In this document: positions 8,927 through 17,760 of the stretch, one piece after another
Layout: each line of letters opens with the position of its first letter
Numbering within the stretch: position 1 is the first letter of the stretch
Assembly: GCA_035295125.1 (NCBI GenBank)
Contig: DATGJP010000051.1
Span: 55,185-119,184 of the forward strand
Direction: 5' to 3'
Source of the DNA: JAICMB01 sp035295125
Lineage (GTDB): Bacteria; Acidobacteriota; Terriglobia; Bryobacterales; Bryobacteraceae
DNA length: 64,000 nucleotides
Position numbers and translations under genes: made by a program
Notes under the pieces: model-generated
Databases searched by the model: none
What the model saw: the letters and a program-made list of their open reading frames with translations, nothing else
Told to the model about the DNA's origin: nothing

Positions 8927-10506
8927 CGGCCGTTATCGAGGCCGTCCGCCAGAGCCGCGGTTGCAAATTCCAGGCCTGCGCACATCGTTATCACAAACGC
9001 GGCGAGCCAGAGCATATCCGGAGCCTGCGACCGCGCACGCCATAACGCCAGCCACATCGCCAGTATCGAGCCGAGGTAGAGCGCGGCGCAGCGGATTGGA
9101 TGATCCGCCAGGTGCGCGATCTTCCAGTCGCTCCAGGCGCTGAAGGAATGCGACTGGGACTGCGGCGAGTGACCTGCCGATTGTTCGAAATTCCCGAGAT
9201 AGTAAAGCCTGTGCAATGACTTGTCTCCAAGGTCCCGAAGAATTACTTTGATCACCACAGAGGGATGCGTCAGGTAGAACCAGCCGAGGGAAAGGCGAGG
9301 GACTGCGGCGATTTTTGCAACAAACTCCGGCGATGACAATGGGGTTCCCTCCTGGTAAGCGGTCGTTCCGGTATAGCGTACATAGCCGGTGGGCAGCCCG
9401 AGTTGCCGCAACGCTCCGGCCGGGTCAGGCGCGTAAGGGACGACATTCCGGAAGATGGCCTGGTGCTTGTTGGGGATGCTGTACTGGGGAGACGTGTAGA
9501 GAATCAGGATCAGGCAGCCCGCAAACACCATGGCAGACGACATGGCGATCCACCGCCGATACGGACTTGACGTTTTCCAGGCGTACAAGGAGAGTGCGCC
9601 GGCAATGCACAAGCCAGGTAGCAGGTGCTGCAGTTTCGAGGTTGTGAAAAGGAACACGCCGGCAAGCGTCACGATCCAACCTGTCCGGGTCTCGCCTTTG
9701 ACTGCCATACGGGTCAGCGACAGGAGTGCTACGAACAGCGAAACGGTGGCGGACGTGTCCGTAAGGAGCGAATTGAGCTGCGAAATCCAAGCAGTGTCGG
9801 CGAACACCAGCCACGTTACAGCGAGCAGGATGATCCATGAAATCCGTGAGAGGCCCCGCAGCGAGAGAACGGTCCAACTTAGGACGGAAATCAGAATCGA
9901 GCTATAAACAAATCCCAATAACCGCAGGTCGGCAACGCCGTTCCTCGAAAAAGAGCTGCTGATCCAAAATGCCGGCGCAATGAATAGCGGCGTGGAAGAA
10001 AGCAGGCGCTGTGACCTGAAAATTAAGGCGCCCTTCTGAAAATTCGGATGATTCAGGAAATCGTGCAGAAGATCCGACCGTGAAGAACCGGGCCGATGAA
10101 GAACATCCAACCAGTACTGCCGGTCAGCCGGACTGGGCGCGAAACACCAAATGGTGGAATAAAGGAGCTGGACAAAGTCCTCGTCTGAACGCCACGGGTA
10201 TTGCAGGCTATAGGCGGGTGAGTGAAGGAAACGCTCCAGATCGCGGGCCTCGAGTGGTGAAGAGAGAATCGAGTGCACTTCAGGGATGTACTTTGGGCTA
10301 AAGTACCCGTAATCTCCAGTCATAAAGGTTGGGGCGGAAAAGACCGGGACACGATTGAACCACGACGCCATCTTCTGAAAATCGCCATTGTTTGCGAGAC
10401 CGATCGTGGGTGGAACGAAGAGCTGATCCGCCAAACTGAGGGCGAAAACAACCAGGAATGCCACTTTTATAGTTCGCTCAGCAGAAGTACGTCTAAGCGT
10501 TTTCAT
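8791..10506 (-). CDS. Polytopic membrane protein, possibly glycan-transferase-like
   Basis: A 571-residue protein with an N-terminal hydrophobic helix, then a soluble loop containing LANNGDFQKM, and about ten further hydrophobic segments. The NNGDF loop after the first helix resembles large membrane glycosyltransferases of the GT-C/WsfD-like type, but no firm catalytic motif was identified. The role is left open: a surface glycan polymerase or transferase is possible. The 3' end overlaps the metallophosphoesterase by 136 bases on the opposite strand. The gene is separated from the ADOP gene downstream of its start by 70 bases. Confidence 0.7.
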   Translation of the reverse strand: MKTLRRTSAERTIKVAFLVVFALSLADQLFVPPTIGLANNGDFQKMASWFNRVPVFSAPTFMTGDYGYFSPKYIPEVHSILSSPLEARDLERFLHSPAYSLQYPWRSDEDFVQLLYSTIWCFAPSPADRQYWLDVLHRPGSSRSDLLHDFLNHPNFQKGALIFRSQRLLSSTPLFIAPAFWISSSFSRNGVADLRLLGFVYSSILISVLSWTVLSLRGLSRISWIILLAVTWLVFADTAWISQLNSLLTDTSATVSLFVALLSLTRMAVKGETRTGWIVTLAGVFLFTTSKLQHLLPGLCIAGALSLYAWKTSSPYRRWIAMSSAMVFAGCLILILYTSPQYSIPNKHQAIFRNVVPYAPDPAGALRQLGLPTGYVRYTGTTAYQEGTPLSSPEFVAKIAAVPRLSLGWFYLTHPSVVIKVILRDLGDKSLHRLYYLGNFEQSAGHSPQSQSHSFSAWSDWKIAHLADHPIRCAALYLGSILAMWLALWRARSQAPDMLWLAAFVITMCAGLEFATAALADGLDNGRHLSIFVRLSELCLVSALYGTLFHVESLSAAQPSAVRLNVSSARG

Positions 10507-10576
10507 TGCGGCAGCAGGCGAGAACTTTCATGCTATGCGAGGGCGCCTGCCGGCGGCAACCAAGCGTCGCGCGGCG

Positions 10577-13234
10577 TTATTCGGTTCGCATGGCATCCAC
10601 CGGATTCGCGGCGGCGGCCTTGCGGGCCGGGCGCCAGCAACCAAAAAGCGCGGCTCCCGATAGCAGCAGCAGCGCGGCGGCGTAGGTCAACGGATCGGCC
10701 ACCGAGACGCCATACAGCAAGACGCGCAAATAGCGCGCGGCTAGAGCGGCGCCCACGACTCCGATCACGATTCCTGACGCGGTCAGGACGAGGCCCTGGC
10801 CCATAATCAAGCGCACGACGTCGCCGGCAGTGGCGCCGAGGGCGAGACGGATGCCCATTTCACGCATGCGGCGCGACACCTGGTAGTACAAGACTCCGTA
10901 GACTCCGAGGGCGGCGAGCAGCAGGGCCAGGACGGCAAAGCCGCCCACCAGAAGCGCGGTGAAGCTCACCGGCGCCAGGTCGTCGTGAACGAACACCGTC
11001 ATGGGCTGCAGTTTGTACAACGCCAGGTTAGGATCGAGCGAGTGGATCTCGCGGCGGACCTGCGGAATCAACGCGAGAGGGTCGCTGCGGCTCCGCACGG
11101 CATAGCTCAACGGGCTGCGGGCGCTCTGCTCGAATGGCAGATAGATCTCGCCGCGCAGCTCCGTTCTGAGGGAGTGCACGCGCATGTGCTCCACCACCCC
11201 GACGATTTCCGTCCAGATCGGCACAAAACCATCGTTGGTCACGTGTTCGGCTTCGACTCGTTTGCCGATTACACTCTGCCCGGGCCAGACGGAGCGCGCC
11301 AACATCTCATCGACAATTGCGACCTGCCGTCCGCCGGCGCGGTCCTGTTCGTCGAAATAGCGGCCCTGGATCAGACGTGTGCCCATGGCAGCGAAATAGC
11401 CCGGCGTCACACAGCGATAGTCGGCCAGCAGCGCCGCGGCATCAGCGCGTGTCTGACCTTCAGGCCGGATGGGGCTGTACCAGTTGGCGTAATCGTCGAG
11501 CGGCAGATGAGAAGTGCCCCCGACGGCGTCCACACCAGGAATCGCCGATAATCGTTCTTCCAACTGTTTCTCGCCCTTTAAAAGGCCTTTATCAGTGAAG
11601 GACAGACGGCCTACCGCGAGTTGGAAGGTGAGCAGGTTCTGGGGATGGAAACCCGGCTGTACGTCGCGGACCTTCGACCAGGTCCGGATGGTGAGTCCGG
11701 CGCCGACGACCAGCACGAGCCCAGCGGCGATTTCGGCAATCACCAGGGCGGAACCGAAGCGCCGGCGCAGCAGTCCGCTGCTGGCCCGCGCGCCGTCACG
11801 CAACGCGCCAATCAGATCGAGCTTCATGGTTTCCCAGCCGGGCACCAGGCCGAACAGCAGGACCGCGCCTAACGAGACTGCCGCCGCAAAACCAAGCACC
11901 GGCCAATTCAACCCAATCGGGCCGACACGAGCAAGCTGCACGGGGCGAACCATCGAAAGCCCACGCAGTACGACCCAGGCCACCGCCAGCGCCATCGCGC
12001 CCGCGGCAACACAGAGCGTCAGGCCTTCAGTCAGGAGTTGCCGCACGATACGCCAGCGCGAAGCGCCGAGAGCCCCGCGCAGCGCCATCTCCTTGCGGCG
12101 ATCGCTGGAGCGGGCCAGCAGCAGGCTGGTCACGTTGACGCAACAGATGAGGAGTACGAAACCGGCGCCAGCGAACATCGCGATCACGGCGGGTCGAATC
12201 TCTCGAACCACGTCGGCGTGTATTCCGGCAATGGTGAAGGTGAGATTCTCCGCCGCGAACTCCGTATAAGCGCCGCGAATCTCAACCGCCACGCGGTCCA
12301 AATCCTGGCGCGCTTGTTGCAGCGTGACGCCGGGCTTCAGCCGGGCGATGACGCGCAGAAAATACAGCGTTCGCGGCCTTTTATTGAGGTCGTCGCGAAA
12401 GGGGGTATAGGCTTCCACCCCGACTGCAGCGGTGGGATCCAAGCGCAGATCGAATTGCGGAGGCAGGACGCCCACAATGGTTACGAGTCCACCTTGAAAT
12501 CGCACAGCCGAACCGACGATGTCCGGGTTTGCTCCGAAGCGCCGTCTCCAGAGACCGTCACTGACAACGATCGTGGGACGTCCCCCTACGCCTTCTTCTT
12601 TTACAAACGTTCGGCCCACTGCCGCCCGTACGCCCAGGGTGTCGAAGAAATTCGTGGTGACAAATCCCAGCTTGACCTGTTCCGGATCTTCGCCGAGAAA
12701 CGTACCGGTGCCTGTCCAAAGCCCCGCGAGGCTCTGAAATGCCCGGCTGCGATGTTCCAACTCTCCGAGGATGGGGCCGGATGTGACCGCGCGAATTGCG
12801 GCCATCTGCTGGAAATTGGACCAGACAAGCGCGAGTTGCTCGGGTTGCCCGTAGGGCAACGGTTTCAGTAGCGCCGCGTAAACAACGCTAAAGATCGCCG
12901 TGTTGACCCCGATTCCGAGAGCGAGAGTAGCGACCGCAATCGTGGTAAAGCCACGGGTTTTTCGAAGCGCCCGCCAGGCGTAGCGGATATCCTGCCCTAT
13001 CGTTTCCAGATTCATTCCAAGAAACACGTCGCGCACTCCTTCCTTCACTTGCTCCACGCCTTCAAATTCGATTCGGGCGGCCCGGCGGGCGGCTTCCGGA
13101 GTCATGCCGCGGGCGATGTAGCGGTCCACCAGCATGTCAAAGCAGGAACGGAGCTCCTCGTCGAGTTCATCTTCCAGGTGCTGGCGCCGAAAGAGGAATC
13201 GATAGAGCCAGGCGGCGGAGCTCTTCCAAGCCAT
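10577..13234 (-). CDS. ADOP-type ABC transporter permease (MacB/FtsX fold)
   Basis: This 885-residue protein has the layout of acidobacterial duplicated permeases. It begins with an N-terminal cytoplasmic domain (about 1-90, with HLEDELDEEL and GMTPEAARRAAR), then the first helix (TIAVATLALGIGVNTAIFS). Next come a MacB periplasmic core, three FtsX helices, a second core domain, and three C-terminal helices ending in WRPARKAAAANPVDAMRTE. The two FtsX halves are fused in one chain. No ATPase is adjacent, as is usual for this orphan family, so the substrate is unknown. It lies three bases after the PadR gene and is surely co-transcribed with it. Confidence 0.93.
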   Translation of the reverse strand: MAWKSSAAWLYRFLFRRQHLEDELDEELRSCFDMLVDRYIARGMTPEAARRAARIEFEGVEQVKEGVRDVFLGMNLETIGQDIRYAWRALRKTRGFTTIAVATLALGIGVNTAIFSVVYAALLKPLPYGQPEQLALVWSNFQQMAAIRAVTSGPILGELEHRSRAFQSLAGLWTGTGTFLGEDPEQVKLGFVTTNFFDTLGVRAAVGRTFVKEEGVGGRPTIVVSDGLWRRRFGANPDIVGSAVRFQGGLVTIVGVLPPQFDLRLDPTAAVGVEAYTPFRDDLNKRPRTLYFLRVIARLKPGVTLQQARQDLDRVAVEIRGAYTEFAAENLTFTIAGIHADVVREIRPAVIAMFAGAGFVLLICCVNVTSLLLARSSDRRKEMALRGALGASRWRIVRQLLTEGLTLCVAAGAMALAVAWVVLRGLSMVRPVQLARVGPIGLNWPVLGFAAAVSLGAVLLFGLVPGWETMKLDLIGALRDGARASSGLLRRRFGSALVIAEIAAGLVLVVGAGLTIRTWSKVRDVQPGFHPQNLLTFQLAVGRLSFTDKGLLKGEKQLEERLSAIPGVDAVGGTSHLPLDDYANWYSPIRPEGQTRADAAALLADYRCVTPGYFAAMGTRLIQGRYFDEQDRAGGRQVAIVDEMLARSVWPGQSVIGKRVEAEHVTNDGFVPIWTEIVGVVEHMRVHSLRTELRGEIYLPFEQSARSPLSYAVRSRSDPLALIPQVRREIHSLDPNLALYKLQPMTVFVHDDLAPVSFTALLVGGFAVLALLLAALGVYGVLYYQVSRRMREMGIRLALGATAGDVVRLIMGQGLVLTASGIVIGVVGAALAARYLRVLLYGVSVADPLTYAAALLLLSGAALFGCWRPARKAAAANPVDAMRTE

Positions 13235-13237
13235 GAA

Positions 13238-13558
13238 TTACGCCTCGGATTCCAGCATCCAGTTCACGGCGCTGACCATTTTGTGCCAGCTTCGCTTTTC
13301 TTCCGCGAGCTGTTTTTGGCCGGATTTGGTGAGGGTATAAAAGCGGGCGCGCCGCCGGTTTTCAGACTCGCCCCAGGCGCCTTCGATCCAGCCTTTCTGT
13401 TCCAGCCGGCGCAAGGCAGGGAACAACGAGCCCGGCCGTACGATAAAAACACTGTGGGTCACCTGTTGGATCCGGTCGGATACTCCCAGTCCGTGTAACG
13501 GCCCCGGTTCCAGAGCGCGAAGAATGAGCAGGTCGAGCGTCCCTTGTGGGATCTCCAA
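13238..13558 (-). CDS. PadR-family transcriptional regulator
   Basis: A 106-residue winged-helix protein (QGTLDLLILRALEPGPLHG, then GSLFPALRRLEQKGWI and a wing with RRRARFYTLT) typical of short PadR regulators. It starts at TTG, supported by a strong AGGAGG five bases upstream. It probably represses its own operon, which includes the ADOP permease three bases downstream. A palindrome sits between the -35 and -10 boxes of its promoter (13578-13607). PadR proteins usually respond to small hydrophobic compounds; the ligand here is not known. Confidence 0.93.
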   Translation of the reverse strand: MEIPQGTLDLLILRALEPGPLHGLGVSDRIQQVTHSVFIVRPGSLFPALRRLEQKGWIEGAWGESENRRRARFYTLTKSGQKQLAEEKRSWHKMVSAVNWMLESEA

Positions 13559-13577
13559 AGCTTCCTCCTGTTGTTCT

Positions 13578-13607
13578 TCTATATCACTTCTGCGATTCGG
13601 AAGTCAA
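13578..13607 (-). promoter_or_regulatory. PadR promoter with internal palindromic operator
   Basis: Read on the minus strand, TTGACT (13607-13602) and TATAGA (13583-13578) are 18 bases apart, a good sigma70 pair. Inside the spacer, ACTTC and GAAGT form a 5-bp inverted repeat around nine bases (13586-13604 on the plus strand). The placement is what one expects for an autorepressing PadR protein, whose gene starts 20 bases downstream. The promoter is clear; the operator role is inferred. Confidence 0.65.
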
Positions 13608-13651
13608 AATCCTATATTTTCCTATCGAAGAATTCAGGCCGCTCCGCTTAA

Positions 13652-13666
13652 GGGACGGCCTGTCCC
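13652..13666. repeat. Intergenic palindrome, GGGAC/GTCCC core
   Basis: GGGAC-GGCCT-GTCCC, followed by ACGAGCGGACACC, lies between the PadR promoter and the plus-strand ADOP gene. The CCTGTCCCAC half matches the right arm of the palindrome at 22858-22882, so it may be a decayed copy of the same dispersed family. Confidence 0.45.
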
Positions 13667-13757
13667 ACGAGCGGACACCAAGATACGGAAGCTCTCGCCG
13701 ATTCAATCAGTTAGCATGGATCACGACGTGCAGAGCGCCATTGTGAGAGATAACGCC

Positions 13758-16172
13758 ATGCAATTCGTTCAGGACTTTCGTTTCGCGGTCCGGGTGCTGA
13801 AAAAGAGCCCCGGGTTCACGATCATGGCCGTGTCGATTCTGGCGCTTGGCATCGGCGCCAACACCGCCATCTTCAGCGTGGTGAACTCGATTTTGCTCAC
13901 CCCGCTGCCGTATCCGCACGCGGATCGGCTCGTGGTGTTGTGGGAGAACAACAAACGGCTGGGTGTGGAGCGCGACGGACCATCCGGCCCGAATTACCTG
14001 GACTGGAAAGCAATGAACCAGTCGTTCGACGACATGGCGCTGCTTGAGAACGGCACTGGAACCCTCACGGGCGGTGGCGAGCCGGAGCAGTTCCCGGGAG
14101 CGCGGGTCACGCCGAATTTCCTTGATCTTATGGGAGCAAAGACATTCCGAGGGCGAACGTTTTCGACCGCGGACGGCGAAGGTGCAGCGCGGCATAACGT
14201 AGCGGTGCTGACCTATGGCTTTTGGACCCGGCGCTTCGGTTCCGACCCGAAGGTGATTGGCCGCATGGTCACCATAAACCATGAACCGTACACGGTTATT
14301 GGGGTGCTCTCCGAGAACTTCTGGTCTCCCGTTCGCACCGATGCTTACGTTCCGTGGCCCGAAGGGGAACTGAGGGCACGTCATCGCGACTGGCGCGATT
14401 TCGGGGTTATCGCGCGGATGAAGCCCGGAGTCACTTTGAAGCAGGCGCACCAGGATATGGACAGCGTGGCGGCGCGAATTGCGCAGCAGCATCCTGGGGA
14501 GCAAGGCTGGGGCGTCACCATAGTGCCGTTCCAGGACGCCGTTTTCGAATATATTCGTCCGGCGCTGCTGCTTTTGCTGGCATCGGTGGGTTTTGTCCTG
14601 CTTCTGGCGTGTGCCAATGTCGGCAACCTTTTGCTGGCGCGCATTACGGCACGGCAGCGGGAAATCGGAATCCGATCTGCAATGGGGGCGAGCCAACCGC
14701 GCATCATGCGGCAGTTCCTGACGGAGAACCTGTCGCTCAGTTTGATGGGGGGTGCGCTAGGGTTTCTCGTCGCGGGATGGACAGTGGACCTCCTGGTTCG
14801 TTGGATGCCTGCCACCATACCGCTGCCCAATGCCGCCACCGAGATTGTCGTCCCGCACATCGCCGTGGATGGGAAGGTGCTGCTTTACACGGTGGCTGTT
14901 TCCTTTTTGTGCGCGGTGCTGTTTGGATTGTTCCCTGCCCTGAGCGCCTCCCGAGCCGATCTGAATTCCGTGCTCAAGGACGGCGGCCGCGCGTCGACGG
15001 GATCGGCCGGAAACCAGCGGATTCGACGGCTCTTAGTGATATCGGAAACCGCGCTGGCCTTTCTTCTCTTGATGGGCGCGGGTCTGATGCTGCGGAGTTT
15101 CGACAATATTCAGCATGTGAACCCGGGCATGCGGACCGATCACGTGATGACGTTTCACGTCCGCCTCCCTACCGACACGCTGTACCAAAAACGCGCAGAG
15201 CAGGCGGAGTTCTACCGCAAAGTTATCGCGAATGTCCAGGAGATTCCGAACGTGCGGTCGGCAGGAGGAATTAGTGTCCTGCCGATGAGCCAGGAAGCGG
15301 ACCGCTGGTCCTTCCGGATTGAAGGCAAGCCGGCGAATGAGTTGATGGCCGATTTCCGGCGCGTGAGTCCTGACTTTTTCGAGGCGATGGGCGTTCCGCT
15401 CTTGCAGGGACGGACGTTTACGGGCCATGATGATGAACCCTCCCGTCGAGTCGCCATTGTCGATACTCCTTTCGTGCAGCGCTACTTTCCGGATCGGAAT
15501 CCCATCGGCCAGCGTTTACTGCTCGACTCGGGAAAGACCGAGATCGTTGGAGTGGTCACGGGGGTGCACCATTACGGTTTAGACCAGCCGGCACGCCCGA
15601 CGATCTACGCTCCTTTTCAGCAGGTACCCAGTCCTCGCATGACTCTCGTCGTGAATAGCAGTTTGGACGAGCGGACCTTAGTTACGGCTGTCAAACACGC
15701 TGTGTGGGCGGTCGATAAGGAACAACCGGTATTCCTGGTGCGCAGCATGGACGAGTACGTCTCTCTGGCGAATTCGGCTCCGCGCATCGCGCTGTGGCTG
15801 CTGGGGGCATTCGCAGTGTTGGCCATCCTTCTGGCCGCCCTGGGGATTTATAGCGTCGTCAGTTATACGGTGTCGCAACGCACTCAGGAGTTTGGAGTGA
15901 GGATTGCGCTCGGCGCGACGCCGAGCCAGGTCAAGATGGCGATTGTTCGACAGGGACTGGTGACCACCGCAATCGGCATCGCTGCCGGATTCGTTGGAGT
16001 GCTGCTACTTACACCGGCATTACGGGCGTTTCTTTATGGCGTGGGCACGGTGGATTTCAGCGTGCTGATTTGCACGGCGGTTTTTCTGACCGCGGTTGCG
16101 GTCGTTGCGAATTATATTCCGGCGGTACGGGCTACCCGGGTGGATCCGATGACGGCGCTACGGTGCGAGTAG
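13758..16172 (+). CDS. ADOP-type ABC transporter permease (MacB/FtsX fold)
   Basis: This 804-residue permease begins directly at QFVQDFRFAVRVLKKSPGF, so it lacks the PadR-linked N-terminal domain of the other two copies. It contains the MacB core domain, the first FtsX helix triplet (about 285-430), a second core domain, and a final triplet ending in IPAVRATRVDPMTALRCE. Start choice: ATG 13758 has a weak GAGAGA site upstream; an in-frame ATG at 13716 is possible. It is divergent from PadR and may be controlled from the same intergenic region. The substrate is unknown. Its last 15 bases overlap the esterase gene on the opposite strand. Confidence 0.92.
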   Translation: MQFVQDFRFAVRVLKKSPGFTIMAVSILALGIGANTAIFSVVNSILLTPLPYPHADRLVVLWENNKRLGVERDGPSGPNYLDWKAMNQSFDDMALLENGTGTLTGGGEPEQFPGARVTPNFLDLMGAKTFRGRTFSTADGEGAARHNVAVLTYGFWTRRFGSDPKVIGRMVTINHEPYTVIGVLSENFWSPVRTDAYVPWPEGELRARHRDWRDFGVIARMKPGVTLKQAHQDMDSVAARIAQQHPGEQGWGVTIVPFQDAVFEYIRPALLLLLASVGFVLLLACANVGNLLLARITARQREIGIRSAMGASQPRIMRQFLTENLSLSLMGGALGFLVAGWTVDLLVRWMPATIPLPNAATEIVVPHIAVDGKVLLYTVAVSFLCAVLFGLFPALSASRADLNSVLKDGGRASTGSAGNQRIRRLLVISETALAFLLLMGAGLMLRSFDNIQHVNPGMRTDHVMTFHVRLPTDTLYQKRAEQAEFYRKVIANVQEIPNVRSAGGISVLPMSQEADRWSFRIEGKPANELMADFRRVSPDFFEAMGVPLLQGRTFTGHDDEPSRRVAIVDTPFVQRYFPDRNPIGQRLLLDSGKTEIVGVVTGVHHYGLDQPARPTIYAPFQQVPSPRMTLVVNSSLDERTLVTAVKHAVWAVDKEQPVFLVRSMDEYVSLANSAPRIALWLLGAFAVLAILLAALGIYSVVSYTVSQRTQEFGVRIALGATPSQVKMAIVRQGLVTTAIGIAAGFVGVLLLTPALRAFLYGVGTVDFSVLICTAVFLTAVAVVANYIPAVRATRVDPMTALRCE

Positions 16173-17702
16173 CGGTCGGCTGGGGTGCTGATCGAACCAG
16201 TCGAACACGCCGCGAACTCCCATGGCGACGACGGTGAGATGGTCGCCATCGGCGTATTCGAGATACTGAACCGGATAGCCTAACGACTTGGCCTTTTCCG
16301 AGGCAGCGCGGCACCCGGCTACCGGCACCAGGGAATCCTTCGCGCCGGCCACGATTGCGATCGGGATCTTGCGGCCCGAAGCGAGTGCGGTTTCGAGAGC
16401 GGGCGTAACAGACGAGCCGGCAATCGGCGCGAGCGCGGCAAAACGGTCGCGATATTCCAGGCCGATACGCCATGTTCCGGCCGCGCCCATCGAATGCCCA
16501 CAGAGATAGACCCGGGCCGGATCGATGCTGTAGTGCTTTTGCATCAGGTCGAGCACATCGAGCACATCCTGTTCGGCGCCGTTAGCTTTCACGTAGCCGC
16601 TAAAAGGACCGCGGCCGCTTACCGCCGCCAGAATGTAACCGCGCTCCTCGGCGAGTTTGGGAAACATGCCGCTGTATCCGTCGAAGAAATTGCTCTCGTC
16701 GCCGCCCGCGCCGTGGAGCAGGACGATCAACGGGTACTTTTTCGCTTTGTCGTACTTCGTGGGAACGTAAATGCGGTAAGAGACGAGCTTGCCATCGAAC
16801 CCGGAGCGATAGGCGAGAGGAATGTCGCCGGTGGCGCCCTTGATGGGATCGCTGCCTGCCTGTAATTCCTTCGCAAGTTTTGTGGCTCTTTCCAGCGCCG
16901 CATTGTAGTCCATGATCTCGGTGGCGCCGAGGCCGGCCGTGCGATAACCCGTGAACAGGTACGCCGACATACCCTGAAAACCGGTTGACAGGTACGTCTG
17001 ATGCGCGAGATTCAACGTCTCGAAGATCCACCGGGCGCTGATTGCTGCTTCGCTCCTTTGGTCGGGAAGCAACTCGACGGTTTTTTCGAGTGCAGCCAGG
17101 CGATTCGTCAAGTCAGGCACAATGCTGAAGGTCCGGTAATAGCGGTGGATGTTGGTTCCGTGACCGTCTTTGAGCGCTGCGACCAACGTGTGGGATCCGG
17201 CGCCGGCGAGCTTCGAAGGATCGAAAGTCACGCCGATGGTTTCACCCATGCGACGGCCGCGTACGTCGCCCAGCGCAATCGCCGGCTCAACGGCGGTCTG
17301 GTCGTCGATCTGCAGATCCATGCGGTATGGCGAATTGGCAGCGGCCGGGGCGTCAAAAAGAAACGTGGCGTGACTCTCGAGATATTCCCCGGTTCCGATG
17401 ATTTTGGAATGAATGGAAAAGTCGAGGCCGCTGGCGAGCTCCGCGTCGGGCGTCCATGTGCCGCCGGACATGAGGACGATGGCGTGCGTGAGGCCACGGT
17501 AAGCGGCCACGGGATCGGTTGCTGCGTTGGCGGCCGCAGCCATCAGGGGGGCAATGGCCTTCATGTCGCCTCCCGCCTGCTGATAGGGAAGTTGACGCGA
17601 GCGCGCGGAGAGACCGGCGTAGGAGGCGTCAGAACGAGTCAACTGGGCCTGGGATGCCGGGATTGCGAGGAGGAATGCGAGGCAGATTCGGAACGGAGTC
17701 AT
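16158..17702 (-). CDS. Exported alpha/beta-hydrolase esterase (PHB-depolymerase/LpqC-like)
   Basis: A 514-residue protein with a signal peptide (cleavage near SQAQ). An N-terminal beta-rich region of about 270 residues is followed by a C-terminal alpha/beta hydrolase. The latter has the oxyanion segment VLLHGAGGDE, the nucleophile motif GHSMGAAGTW, an acid near AGAKDSLVP and the catalytic His in DGDHLT. This matches secreted polyester or feruloyl esterases and short peptidases of that fold. The start at 17702 has AGGAG six bases upstream; the longer frame has no support. It is divergent from the M13 peptidase gene, 58 bases away, so both may share a control region. The substrate is not determined. 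Confidence 0.85.
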   Translation of the reverse strand: MTPFRICLAFLLAIPASQAQLTRSDASYAGLSARSRQLPYQQAGGDMKAIAPLMAAAANAATDPVAAYRGLTHAIVLMSGGTWTPDAELASGLDFSIHSKIIGTGEYLESHATFLFDAPAAANSPYRMDLQIDDQTAVEPAIALGDVRGRRMGETIGVTFDPSKLAGAGSHTLVAALKDGHGTNIHRYYRTFSIVPDLTNRLAALEKTVELLPDQRSEAAISARWIFETLNLAHQTYLSTGFQGMSAYLFTGYRTAGLGATEIMDYNAALERATKLAKELQAGSDPIKGATGDIPLAYRSGFDGKLVSYRIYVPTKYDKAKKYPLIVLLHGAGGDESNFFDGYSGMFPKLAEERGYILAAVSGRGPFSGYVKANGAEQDVLDVLDLMQKHYSIDPARVYLCGHSMGAAGTWRIGLEYRDRFAALAPIAGSSVTPALETALASGRKIPIAIVAGAKDSLVPVAGCRAASEKAKSLGYPVQYLEYADGDHLTVVAMGVRGVFDWFDQHPSRPLLAP

Positions 17703-17760
17703 CGGGGTCTCCTGTTGGTCTTCCTCACAGGATATACCGAGGCATAGATAGAATCGAAAT

